NCBI GenBank assembly: GCA_012512865.1
Contig: JAAZDH010000052.1
Coordinates: 1-30,827 of the forward strand
Length of the DNA stretch: 30,827 bases
From: Clostridiaceae bacterium
GTDB lineage: Bacteria > Bacillota > Clostridia > Acetivibrionales > DUMC01
Direction: 5' to 3'
Shown: in pieces, positions 22,616 through 30,827 of the stretch
Numbering within the stretch: the first letter of the stretch is position 1
Layout: each line of letters begins with the position of its first letter
The notes under the pieces: model-generated
Database searches by the model: none
Told to the model about the DNA's origin: nothing
Seen by the model: only the letters and a program-made list of their open reading frames with translations
Translations under genes and position numbers: made by a program

Positions 22616-25600
22616 TTACGGCAGCTCAAAGTTTGAAAGGGGGTTGGCCCGCAGTGAATAGTCGGTAAGAGTGTTGTTAGGCCCTGCAAAGAACATCACC
22701 CTTATTTTCTTATCCGTATGGTTATCGTTTATGGTCAGTATAATCCTTGCGGTGCTTGAGCCTGTTGCATCCTCGTAGCGTGATTCAATTATGGAGGCCA
22801 CCTTGTTATCGGAAAGCACGATGAACTGCTTGAGTTCACTGTCATTGTTTGCCAGGGGTTTGCCCGACCCATTGGATGTCCTTATGTTTTCGTTCAACGA
22901 TATGATAATATCGGTTTTCCCATCCCTGTACATTGTAATGAAGCCAGTTGCGTAAGGAGCATACTGGTCTACCACCTTTATCGGCGACGTTGTTTTTTGT
23001 ATTGGCTGTCCATATATATCCGTCGTAAATGGCTCATCATAAGCCGTTTGCAGGTATATATCCCTGCCGGCGTACTGGCCGCTGCTTGAAATAAATCCGT
23101 CTACAATGAGGGTAATTTTTCCCTTGCTGTGCATTGCCTCGGCAACATTAATAACTTCGTTTCCTGCCGTAAGAAGGAAATCATACGGTGCCAACGTGGA
23201 ATCATCGATTTCCCTGTTTAAAGTCACCTCGATCCTATCCTTGTCAACAACCGCGGCGCTTACAATCCTGGGAGGGCTCTCCACGCTGCTGAATGGGGCT
23301 GAAACGCCCACAGCGTCCATTTCATTTCCTGCTTTATCCTTGACAGCAGATATTTGCAAAACATCTATCATTTTAATGTTGAAATTATCCGGTAAAGTAA
23401 TTACCACCGTCCTGCCGTCTGCAATCATTTCGTAAGTAGTATCCTGTGGGAAAAGCTCGGATGCATATGTCTTGAAACTCATGTAACGGTAGCTGTTTCT
23501 CAATGTAGCAGTAGTTTCATCAAGGCTTTCGTTGAAATGTATATAAAACTTGTTGCCTTTCACCCTCACGTACTCGACGGTTGGGCTCAAGTTATCAGCT
23601 ATTGAAAATTCCACCGTTAATGGTACTATCCTGTTTTCCTGGGGAGTGTAATCCACCACGTCCGCAATGGACAGGGAATACATGTCCGGTTCAAATGCGG
23701 TCCCGCCCGGTCGCTGCAATACGACACGGTTCCTGTATGCTTTTCCTGACCCGTCCGTGTACCATCCCATTTGTGCAAGTGTTATAACCTCTTCTCTCGA
23801 ATTCCTTAGGACATATGTTGCACCTGTGGGCACTACATCCTCTGAAAACGTCAGTATAATCTTGTCCTGGTCCTTTATTTCATATTCCAGGTATTCAGGT
23901 ATGCCCGTATCCACTTCCGGCACTACATCAAACGTAACAGTCTTCCTATTGCCAAAGTAGTCTGTTACGCTGTAAATCCCGATAGTTGCTCCTTCAGGCT
24001 GTATTGCAGCAGTGCGCTCAAGTTCCAACGTATATGTTCTCATGTCATTTTCATACGAGACGGAAGCCACCCTGCCCCCGGGTCTCACTGCTACCTGTTC
24101 TATTAATATGGGCTCAACGGGCTTGTTAAATTTAAATTTTACTATAGTCTGTGTTACTTGAATGATTTCTTCCATTTCAGGAGGAGAGGCATCCTCTTCA
24201 ACTGTAAATTCCACCGGGTCCTGCATTACTTTAAACCCCGCATAATCTACAACACCCGTTTTTACCCCGAGGCTGTGTGCCCCGCTCTCCATCCTCTTTG
24301 AAAGGGGGATGTCCACTGTCGTTTCATCAATCACCTTAATCCCGGTAGTACCTACAGTCCTCCCGTCAAGCGTATAATTGGAAGTAAGATTGGCATACCT
24401 TACCGGCTCACTGTAGACCACCCTTATTATCTTATTCCCAAGTGCTTCAACCGAAACCACCCTGGGTTCATACCTGTCCATAATATTATCAATTGTAGTG
24501 TTGTAATTCCTGGTTAAGCCCAGCTCTTTTTTTACCGTTAAAAAAACGGTTTTCTGTATTTTAAGAGGGTTAGTCATCAAAAGCGTAACTTGTTTTTTAT
24601 CTTCCGACAGGGTTGCTTTTTCAATTTTCTTTTCTGCATCTTCCTGTTCAACGTAATAATTGCCGGCGTACGATGCACGTTCAGCATCAACTTCCTTGCT
24701 GAAATATACGCGTACCTGTATAAAGTTGTCTATCTCAACAGACGTAACCTCCAGGGGAAGCATCACCAGGTTCAACGTGGTAAAAGCCATTATATTAGTG
24801 CCTTCCACGTCACCCACTATCGTGTTGTAACCTTCTTTCAAGTTTTTATAATCAAAATCCCACACAACAGGGACTTCTTTTTCTTCTCCATTGCTATATA
24901 CCGCTGTAACCGTTGCCGGGAGGACTATTTCATCCCCCTCGTAATATGTACCAAGGTCAATTTCTTTTAAAGATACTATTACGGGCTCTTCTTCAGGTTC
25001 TTCCGGTTCCCCGGGTTCTTCGGGCCCCGGAGCCATGAGTCCTGCTGCTATCGCCTTCTCCATCTCTATGGAGCCATCCTCGACGAGCTTTTCCAGCAGT
25101 GTTTTATCAGAGCCTTTCACCGGGAGCTGCAGCGCTTCAACTATACCAATAGCCATGTCCCTGTTGGTTAGCTCCTCCACTCCTATGAGGTCCCATAACC
25201 CGATGTAGAAAGCGAAGTCCATGACTTCTTCCCACTTGAAATCCCCGCCTTCTCCGTAATCCTGCCTGTATCCCAGGGCTTCCAGCAGGACCTTGTAAAA
25301 CATCTGCACGGTAACCAGGTCCCTGGGAAAGAACCTTCCATCGGTACTTCCCCGCCAACCAAACTGCGGGTTGGCTTTTATGTATGCCAGGATATTTCTT
25401 CCCTCCGCCCACAGGATTTCATCCGCGTCGGCAAAATTTTCGCTGCCTTCGTATGCCATTGCAATTTGCTCGTAGTTATTCCCCGCAAGCCTCAGCGTCA
25501 TTATAACTGCCTGGAGGCGCTCGGTTTTCTTCGACAGGTATTCCTCGGTAAGGCCCTGGCCTTCTCCTTTTAATACTCCCAGTATTTCGCAGATTTCTTC

Positions 25601-25729
25601 AGCGGATATTTGCCCTGCATGAACAACTCCGCCTCCTGGCATACCTGGCATGCCCGGTATGCTGCCCAACGGCAGTATGCTCGCTACAAGCGCCACTGCA
25701 AGGATAATATGTAGGTATCTTATTTTCAT
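22616..25729 (-). CDS. large exported S-layer-like protein with an SLH-like N-terminus and Ig-like repeats
   Basis: A protein of 1037 residues. The signal peptide MKIRYLHIILAVALVASILPLG ends near VVHA-GQ. The region at about 40-225 resembles divergent SLH repeats (ICEILGVLKGEGQG, FADADEILWAEGRNILAYIK, RDLVTVQMFYKVLLEALGYRQ). After an acidic Pro/Glu linker (PGPEEPGEPEEPEEEP), a Big_4-like module follows (VIVSLKEIDLGTYYEGDEIV), then many modules of about 90-100 residues of the SbsA/Big_5 Ig-like kind, with recurring V.V.G.K.I.F.E.V/LD.TTA patterns. A structural surface role is likely. The ATG at 25729 is preferred, with AGGGGG about ten bases upstream; the frame extends to a TTG at 25753. It has its own promoter at 25820-25849. 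It is a paralogue of the next gene upstream. Confidence 0.85.
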   Translation of the reverse strand: MKIRYLHIILAVALVASILPLGSIPGMPGMPGGGVVHAGQISAEEICEILGVLKGEGQGLTEEYLSKKTERLQAVIMTLRLAGNNYEQIAMAYEGSENFADADEILWAEGRNILAYIKANPQFGWRGSTDGRFFPRDLVTVQMFYKVLLEALGYRQDYGEGGDFKWEEVMDFAFYIGLWDLIGVEELTNRDMAIGIVEALQLPVKGSDKTLLEKLVEDGSIEMEKAIAAGLMAPGPEEPGEPEEPEEEPVIVSLKEIDLGTYYEGDEIVLPATVTAVYSNGEEKEVPVVWDFDYKNLKEGYNTIVGDVEGTNIMAFTTLNLVMLPLEVTSVEIDNFIQVRVYFSKEVDAERASYAGNYYVEQEDAEKKIEKATLSEDKKQVTLLMTNPLKIQKTVFLTVKKELGLTRNYNTTIDNIMDRYEPRVVSVEALGNKIIRVVYSEPVRYANLTSNYTLDGRTVGTTGIKVIDETTVDIPLSKRMESGAHSLGVKTGVVDYAGFKVMQDPVEFTVEEDASPPEMEEIIQVTQTIVKFKFNKPVEPILIEQVAVRPGGRVASVSYENDMRTYTLELERTAAIQPEGATIGIYSVTDYFGNRKTVTFDVVPEVDTGIPEYLEYEIKDQDKIILTFSEDVVPTGATYVLRNSREEVITLAQMGWYTDGSGKAYRNRVVLQRPGGTAFEPDMYSLSIADVVDYTPQENRIVPLTVEFSIADNLSPTVEYVRVKGNKFYIHFNESLDETTATLRNSYRYMSFKTYASELFPQDTTYEMIADGRTVVITLPDNFNIKMIDVLQISAVKDKAGNEMDAVGVSAPFSSVESPPRIVSAAVVDKDRIEVTLNREIDDSTLAPYDFLLTAGNEVINVAEAMHSKGKITLIVDGFISSSGQYAGRDIYLQTAYDEPFTTDIYGQPIQKTTSPIKVVDQYAPYATGFITMYRDGKTDIIISLNENIRTSNGSGKPLANNDSELKQFIVLSDNKVASIIESRYEDATGSSTARIILTINDNHTDKKIRVMFFAGPNNTLTDYSLRANPLSNFELP

Positions 25730-25819
25730 TGGCCCCATTCCCCCTATTATCAATGGATTCTTCTTATCTTTTGTTTTCTTTGCGTTATTTGTTTCTTTTA
25801 GTTAATTTTTACTGTTCTC

Positions 25820-25849
25820 ATTATACCATTCGGTTTTTTTGCAAGTCAA
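25820..25849 (-). promoter_or_regulatory. sigma-A-type promoter for the 1037-residue surface protein
   Basis: On the minus strand TTGACT (25849-25844), an 18-base spacer and TATAAT (25825-25820). The predicted start is near 25813, with a leader of about 84 bases. It lies just downstream of the terminator hairpin at 25864-25888. Confidence 0.75.
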
Positions 25850-25863
25850 ATAATAGAAGAAAC

Positions 25864-25888
25864 GACAGCGGAGATTGCTCCCCCTGTC
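25864..25888. terminator. bidirectional-looking terminator between the two surface protein genes
   Basis: GACAG and GGAG pair with CTCC and CTGTC around an ATTG loop, with a small internal loop. On the plus strand TTTTCTTCTTTTTTT follows; on the minus strand GTTTCTTCTATTATTT follows. The useful direction here is minus, ending the transcript of the partial surface protein gene. Confidence 0.65.
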
Positions 25889-26156
25889 TTTTCTTCTTTT
25901 TTTAACACTTATTTTTACTTAATCATTTCATATAATGCCGGCTTTTATCTTTTTTTATATTTTTTTGTTTTTACATTTTTTCGTTTTTTGTGTTTAACCT
26001 TCTGATGCAAGTCTTCCCATTGAAGTCCTTTTATTATTTTTATTTTATTATTGATTCCTGGTACAATAGCAAAGCAACCAAGCGCCGCTGGTTTACCTGG
26101 CACTTTTTTGCCTGCTGTTCCCCGCCGGCTAAAACCCGGTTTTTGCATTTATTTTA
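25889..26156 (-). other. AT-rich 3' region of the partial surface protein gene, no supported gene
   Basis: About 270 bases between the surface protein stop and the terminator. A 67-codon frame (26148-25945) with a very basic tail begins eight bases after the stop but has no ribosome site. A GC-richer part (26060-26140) holds a small GGCA/TGCC hairpin and a repeated CCAGG. I find no convincing riboswitch or RNA family here. Confidence 0.4.
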
Positions 26157-29100
26157 TTAGTCGGCAGAAATTTCATATGTTTTTACAAACTCAACAACCA
26201 GTTTCTCCTCCTGCCCAACCCGCTGCTTGACCTGCACGGTTAACTTGTACGAACCTGCCGGGGCGCCAGTTTTAAATTCAAATTCCAGGGTTGTAACTTG
26301 TGGTTTGCCTGCCTCTAACTTATACCCTTGAGCTGGGCCGTACATAAAGGACGCAGCGTTGTCATCTATCAGCTGTATCATATCGTACGGGCCGTCAGCA
26401 GTACCATCAATGGTAGTTGTAAGCTTGAATGATTCAAAGATATTTTTGAAAGCTACGGCTACATCCTGCTCTTTCCCACCGATGACCTTGGTTTCGCTCA
26501 AGGATATATATGTTTTAAGTCCTTCTATATCGCAGCTGCTTTCAAGCTTAACCTCGTTTTCCTTGATATCGCCTTCCCCGGTTTTTGTATTATCAAGAGA
26601 AACCCTCACCCACTTTTGCTGTGTATATCCCTGGTGGTCTATTGCTACCTCGGCGTAACCGGCAAGGCTCCTCGTTTCTGGGTCATCCTTGACCTCGTAC
26701 GTGCCGGGGTACCCGGTACCCTCGTGGTACAGGGCCACGGCCTCGCCAAAACTGTGGGTGCCGCTGAAATTGGCTATCACCTTGCTGCCCGCCTTTTGCG
26801 CCACAAGGCCAATCCCTGCGTTCCACCCGTTGCCGGACGTGGTTATGCTCTTGAAATTAACCGTGATTGTACCCGCTTTATCCTTGTTAACATAAATACC
26901 AGCTTTCTTGCCGTCAATAGCTGCAACATTCTCCAGGTTGACCACCATGTTAAGGTTTGCATTATTAGTATCGTCAAAGATTTCAACCAGGTTGTCCCCA
27001 TGATTGCCTTTCACGGTAATATTCCTAATTGTTGTACCGCTAGCATTTACCCCATGGATGCCCAACCCTTCTATCGAGTTATCACCTGTTTTACCTGTTC
27101 CGCTGTTGATGGTCAATATTTTCCCGTTGCCTTCACTGTCCAATTTACCTTCAATTATGACTTTCCTTTCTATGATAAGGGGCGAGGTCAGCGTTATATT
27201 GTTCTTTAGCAGAATTACATCAATATCATTGTTCCCTAATGCATCCAGCAATTCAGCAGCCGTTCCTACCTCGACAGAGTGGTACGGCGCAATGGTTACT
27301 GGCTGGTTATCCCCTGTACCAATGATTTCCTTTGGCTCACTATTGGCGGACTCCTTGACAATAACCTTTACGTCCTTGGCTATTTTGGCCTGGACCGGTT
27401 TTGCGCAAACCAGGGTTACTGGCTTGTTTATAATTACGTTACTTGTTATTGCCGCACCTTCCTCGAGTACCAGGTTTATAACCGGGCTATCATCATCCCC
27501 GGTGAACATGTCTAATTCCAATGATTCCACGGTTTTACCGGCAGCTATCCTGATGGTAATTCCCGTGGCATCCCTGACAACTATCACGTTTCCATTTGCA
27601 TTTTCGTTCCACGAGGATGATGAAACATCTATTATTGTTATTGTTCCGGTTACGGTCGCGTAGTTGTTCACTGTTGCATTAGGCGCATTAACCGTCAAGT
27701 TCCCGTCGATGGTGCCAGCCGATATGGTTATTGTCCCGGCAGCATTGCTTGTTATGGTTACATCGCCGGTTATGGTATATCCTTTCAAATCAAGGCTTAT
27801 TAATTTATCAGTATCAATATTTGCCGTGACATTGCCCGTCAGCGTTACCGTGTCGCCGTCGCCTGCCGCTTCCAATGCCTGGCCCAGGGCTTGCCCATGC
27901 GTAACGAGCTTTGCTATTGCAGCATTTATTGCATTTGTTTTTGCCACCACTTCCTGGTTGGTGCTTTCAGGCAAGGCATATGCTGCTTCCTTGGCGGCCG
28001 TAAATTCCGCCCAGGACTGCGGCGTATAATTTGACGCAACCTTCCCGTCTGCCTCGGCCTTGGCAGCATCAAGGTCTGCCTGCCCTGTAAACACCAGCTT
28101 GCTTATGGCATCGTTTATTGCGGCAATTTTTGCGGCAATTTGCGTGCTGTTGCCCTCGGGCAGGGCAAATGCCGCCGCCCGGGCGGCGGTAAATCCCGCC
28201 CAGGACTGCGGCGTGTAGTCTGCTTGCACCTTCCCGTTGGCCTCCGCCTTGGCAGCGTTCAACGCGTCAATTGCGCTGCCAACCAGGTCACTGCCCTTGA
28301 TTTCAACTGCTTGAGTGAAAGGCTTTGCAGTGTTACCTTTTGCGTCCATTATAAAGTTTATTTCATCCTTTGAATAAACCTTGTATACTTCTCCGGGCAC
28401 TGCGTGTTTAATGTTTACAATTATCTTCCCGTAAATATCTACGTATTCTCCATCAATCCATTCTCTCCCGTAGGTGTTGTCAATTGTTACCGTATAATCC
28501 ACCACGGGTTTCAAAATGTTGCCTAGATATTTCTCTTCTACAACAAGGTCTACTGGTATAAGCTCGCTATACGTGGCAACCAGCGGTTCGGTAAACCTGA
28601 TGACAATCTTTCCATTCGAGTTGACCACAATTGGTTTTTTCTCTATTACTGCAGGTTTAATACCATCCGTGATTTCCTTTTGCAATACCACGGGCTCTAC
28701 GCCGAACAGGTTGGTTATTGCCCTTGGTTCCACGATTTTTACCTTGTCTCCCGACGTATTATAAGGGAGCTTCCCGTCTATGGTCATGGTAAGCTTTGTG
28801 CGCCCCTTGCTGTCAATTTCCTCGTCCAGCCTGATAACCTCGATATCCTTCGAAGAACTCAACAGGTCTACCACAAATGCATCCATGTCATAAGTGCTTA
28901 ACTCCTCGCTGAAAGTAACCTCGATTACATTGGGTTCTATAGCTATGGCACTTACTATGAACGGGGCGTTGCTGCTGTCTTTCGCATCAGTAATTAATTC
29001 CATTGTCGGTGCTATTTCATTTCCTGCCAAATCTTTTACGTTAGCTGCAAACAGCCGGGTTGAATTAACAGTTACCAGGTTTTTCTGACCCTGGGTCAAT

Positions 29101-30827
29101 GCTATTTTTACTATTTTTTCTCCCGCATATAATTCTGCTGATTCACTTAGTTTAGTGTAGGTACTGCCGTTCACCAGGAAGTAATTGCCTGGGTTCAAAG
29201 CAGTATACGGGTCAATTGATTCATTATAGAACGCGTACAAGAACCATCCTGTTTCTTTTGAGCCTTCTTTCTCCACCCCATAGGTCACTTTCGTAATCTG
29301 CGGCGGAGTCTTGTCAGTAATCTCTATGGTTTCGCTGTAGAAGCTAAGCTTGTTGCCGTTAATGGTGGCATCGTATACATCATCGATGTTTACTATTATC
29401 GTCTTGCCCGCAAGTTTACTGTTAAAGGTTACCGCAAATACTGACGCATCGATATCAGGCGTTATTTCAACCTTTAAGCCGCTGATTACTTTCCCTTGCT
29501 CGTCAAGAATTTCTATATTATCCTTGCCGAAGGAAACCTTCTTGGTGAACTCAATTTCAATGGTATCTTCCGCTATTACCCTGATTTCCTTTACCTCGGG
29601 AGCGGTCTTGTCGGCAGCTACATAAACGTTATATATCTCCGTTTCAAACTTGTTATCCCACAAGTCCACTATTTCATATGTTTTACGGTCATCGGAAGCT
29701 GTTACCTTTCCTAGTATCCTTATTGTGCTGTATCCCTCGGGGATAGGTCTGTCGTTCTTTTTATCTCCCGTGTAGAACCATACGTAAACCCTTTCATAGC
29801 TCTTCTTCGGATCTATGAGGACATTGCCATCCTCGTCCGATGTTATCTTAATAGCCGTCCAAGCCGTAAATGTATGTGAAAACTGTTCCTTGTGGAGTCC
29901 AAGAACGGGCTTGTTGAATTTAACAACCACGTATTCCTGCTTGGCCGCTTCAATTACGGCTATCGGCGGGGTTTCATCCTTTTCGTATGCAATGGTCAAT
30001 GCAGCGATTATATTGCTGTATCCTGCATAATCCTTGAATCCCTGGATCGTTACATCGTATTCCCTTCCGTCAACCAGCGATGAATACAAGGGTATTCTAA
30101 CCTTTTCCTTTATTATTTCGATAGCGCTCTTGTTTATCGACAAGGTGGAGTAACCTTGCTTTATAATAACCTGTGCATCCTTTACATCTGCTATGGGCTC
30201 ACTAAATGTTATTGTGAGTTCCTTCGGCCCTGTCACTTCAACGTCGAGAACCTCGGGCAGTTGAGCGTCAAAGAACCTGAATTCAAAGGTTTGTTTCGCC
30301 GGCAATATCTTATTGCTTATGGTTAGCTTCGCCATTTTTTGGTTGGCTGGCGCTTTTTCCAGTGTCAAAACCACGGTATTGCCTTCTGCTTCAACGCTTT
30401 TGATAGTTGCCACGTCAAGGCTGTAGTTATCCTTCTTGGTTACTTCCGGGTTTTCAGATACATCCTTGTTGAATTCAATTACAGCTTCAATTAGGTTATT
30501 AGCTGTTATATTTCTCACCTGGAGAACATGCTCCTCGATTGTTATATTTACCCTGGCAACAACATTGGTTCCCTCGATTGTTCCAACGATCTGGGTCTTT
30601 TCCATTGCTTTCGAAGTGTCAATATATGGCCACTTAACCGGGACATAACCTGTTTTCCCGTCGCTGTAAGTTACTTTTACCATGTAGGGCAAATTCAATG
30701 ACTGCCCAACCTTTATTTCAATATCAGGAAGAACTTCGACCGATACGATCACCGGTTCTTCTATCAGGCCTGCCCTTATTGCAATTGCCTTCTTGCTTTC
30801 ATCATTGCCGACAATTGCTTCTATAAC
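26157..30827 (-). CDS. very large S-layer-like surface protein with Ig-like, FIVAR and beta-helix regions (5' end cut by window edge)
   Basis: The frame is open to the right edge (the first visible residues read VIEAIVGNDESKKAIAIRAG), so at least 1556 residues are encoded and the N-terminus lies outside. The visible start aligns with residues after the SLH-like region of the neighbouring protein. A Big_4-like module (IVSVEVLPDIEIKVGQSLNL) comes first, then many SbsA-like Ig modules (to about 840). Two FIVAR-type helical repeats follow at about 850-912 and 912-975 (AAKAEADGKVASNYTPQSWA). A right-handed beta-helix-like stretch rich in NVTANI and GTITIS turns runs about 980-1360. A beta-rich C-terminal domain (about 1405-1556) ends at ISAD. 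The protein is probably exported and displayed on the cell surface, as a structural or adhesive protein. It is paralogous to the downstream gene. Confidence 0.85.
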   Translation of the reverse strand, partial: VIEAIVGNDESKKAIAIRAGLIEEPVIVSVEVLPDIEIKVGQSLNLPYMVKVTYSDGKTGYVPVKWPYIDTSKAMEKTQIVGTIEGTNVVARVNITIEEHVLQVRNITANNLIEAVIEFNKDVSENPEVTKKDNYSLDVATIKSVEAEGNTVVLTLEKAPANQKMAKLTISNKILPAKQTFEFRFFDAQLPEVLDVEVTGPKELTITFSEPIADVKDAQVIIKQGYSTLSINKSAIEIIKEKVRIPLYSSLVDGREYDVTIQGFKDYAGYSNIIAALTIAYEKDETPPIAVIEAAKQEYVVVKFNKPVLGLHKEQFSHTFTAWTAIKITSDEDGNVLIDPKKSYERVYVWFYTGDKKNDRPIPEGYSTIRILGKVTASDDRKTYEIVDLWDNKFETEIYNVYVAADKTAPEVKEIRVIAEDTIEIEFTKKVSFGKDNIEILDEQGKVISGLKVEITPDIDASVFAVTFNSKLAGKTIIVNIDDVYDATINGNKLSFYSETIEITDKTPPQITKVTYGVEKEGSKETGWFLYAFYNESIDPYTALNPGNYFLVNGSTYTKLSESAELYAGEKIVKIALTQGQKNLVTVNSTRLFAANVKDLAGNEIAPTMELITDAKDSSNAPFIVSAIAIEPNVIEVTFSEELSTYDMDAFVVDLLSSSKDIEVIRLDEEIDSKGRTKLTMTIDGKLPYNTSGDKVKIVEPRAITNLFGVEPVVLQKEITDGIKPAVIEKKPIVVNSNGKIVIRFTEPLVATYSELIPVDLVVEEKYLGNILKPVVDYTVTIDNTYGREWIDGEYVDIYGKIIVNIKHAVPGEVYKVYSKDEINFIMDAKGNTAKPFTQAVEIKGSDLVGSAIDALNAAKAEANGKVQADYTPQSWAGFTAARAAAFALPEGNSTQIAAKIAAINDAISKLVFTGQADLDAAKAEADGKVASNYTPQSWAEFTAAKEAAYALPESTNQEVVAKTNAINAAIAKLVTHGQALGQALEAAGDGDTVTLTGNVTANIDTDKLISLDLKGYTITGDVTITSNAAGTITISAGTIDGNLTVNAPNATVNNYATVTGTITIIDVSSSSWNENANGNVIVVRDATGITIRIAAGKTVESLELDMFTGDDDSPVINLVLEEGAAITSNVIINKPVTLVCAKPVQAKIAKDVKVIVKESANSEPKEIIGTGDNQPVTIAPYHSVEVGTAAELLDALGNNDIDVILLKNNITLTSPLIIERKVIIEGKLDSEGNGKILTINSGTGKTGDNSIEGLGIHGVNASGTTIRNITVKGNHGDNLVEIFDDTNNANLNMVVNLENVAAIDGKKAGIYVNKDKAGTITVNFKSITTSGNGWNAGIGLVAQKAGSKVIANFSGTHSFGEAVALYHEGTGYPGTYEVKDDPETRSLAGYAEVAIDHQGYTQQKWVRVSLDNTKTGEGDIKENEVKLESSCDIEGLKTYISLSETKVIGGKEQDVAVAFKNIFESFKLTTTIDGTADGPYDMIQLIDDNAASFMYGPAQGYKLEAGKPQVTTLEFEFKTGAPAGSYKLTVQVKQRVGQEEKLVVEFVKTYEISAD

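Noticed and set aside
25945..26148. 67-codon basic ORF after the partial surface protein gene
   Set aside because: There is no ribosome site, its Lys-rich tail simply reflects A-rich DNA, and it lies before the terminator of the upstream gene.
26060..26150. Possible c-di-GMP or similar riboswitch (GGTAAACC and GCTTTGC blocks) near the surface protein genes
   Set aside because: The GCAAAGC block is only present in complement, the helices do not form in the right order, and the next gene has its own promoter downstream of a terminator.

Overview
The window reads as chromosomal DNA from an anaerobic, low-to-moderate GC Firmicute of the class Clostridia. The signs are strong AGGAGG-type ribosome sites, GTG and TTG starts, a complete WalR/WalK two-component locus with YycH and YycI partners, SLH-domain and very large Ig-like surface proteins, an M-box riboswitch and consensus sigma-A promoters. 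I cannot name the species. No prophage, transposase gene or CRISPR array is visible.

Layout. (1) Positions 1-6350, minus strand: a Gfo/Idh/MocA oxidoreductase cut by the window edge. A possible operon follows: a radical SAM protein and its DUF4130 partner (a conserved but poorly understood DNA-metabolism pair), then a PfkB sugar kinase and an MFS transporter. (2) 6371-9745, plus strand: a beta-propeller lactonase and an SLH-anchored GH18-type hydrolase. (3) 9784-11700, minus strand: the Mg2+ transporter mgtE behind a long leader holding an M-box riboswitch, a terminator, a possible 50-residue leader ORF and a hairpin. (4) 11781-14313, plus strand: a promoter, a candidate structured RNA, tRNA-Ser(GGA), a YihY/BrkB membrane protein and a spermidine-synthase-like enzyme. 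(5) 14486-22420, minus strand: walR, walK, an unrecognised acidic exported protein, yycH (interrupted by an in-frame TGA), yycI, then murA with its own promoter. (6) 22524-30827, minus strand: a REP-like palindrome and two tandem paralogous Ig-like surface proteins, the second cut by the right edge.

How the parts fit. About half the window concerns the envelope: WalRK signalling, MurA for peptidoglycan precursor synthesis, an SLH glycosidase and S-layer-like proteins. Two perfect matches to the known WalR box occur. One lies across the walR promoter. The other lies at the -35 region of the unknown exported protein gene inside the wal locus. This suggests an autoregulated circuit with a lineage-specific secreted member.

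The strongest candidates for something new are: (a) the closed, multi-hairpin RNA at 11835-11980, transcribed just ahead of tRNA-Ser; (b) the small ORF and hairpin between the M-box and mgtE; (c) the WalR-box-controlled acidic exoprotein; and (d) the clean in-frame stop splitting yycH. A genome-wide habit also shows: short tandem repeats have expanded into protein ends and loops (PfkB N-terminus, radical SAM C-terminus, GH18 N-terminus, YycH loop) and into one intergenic stretch.
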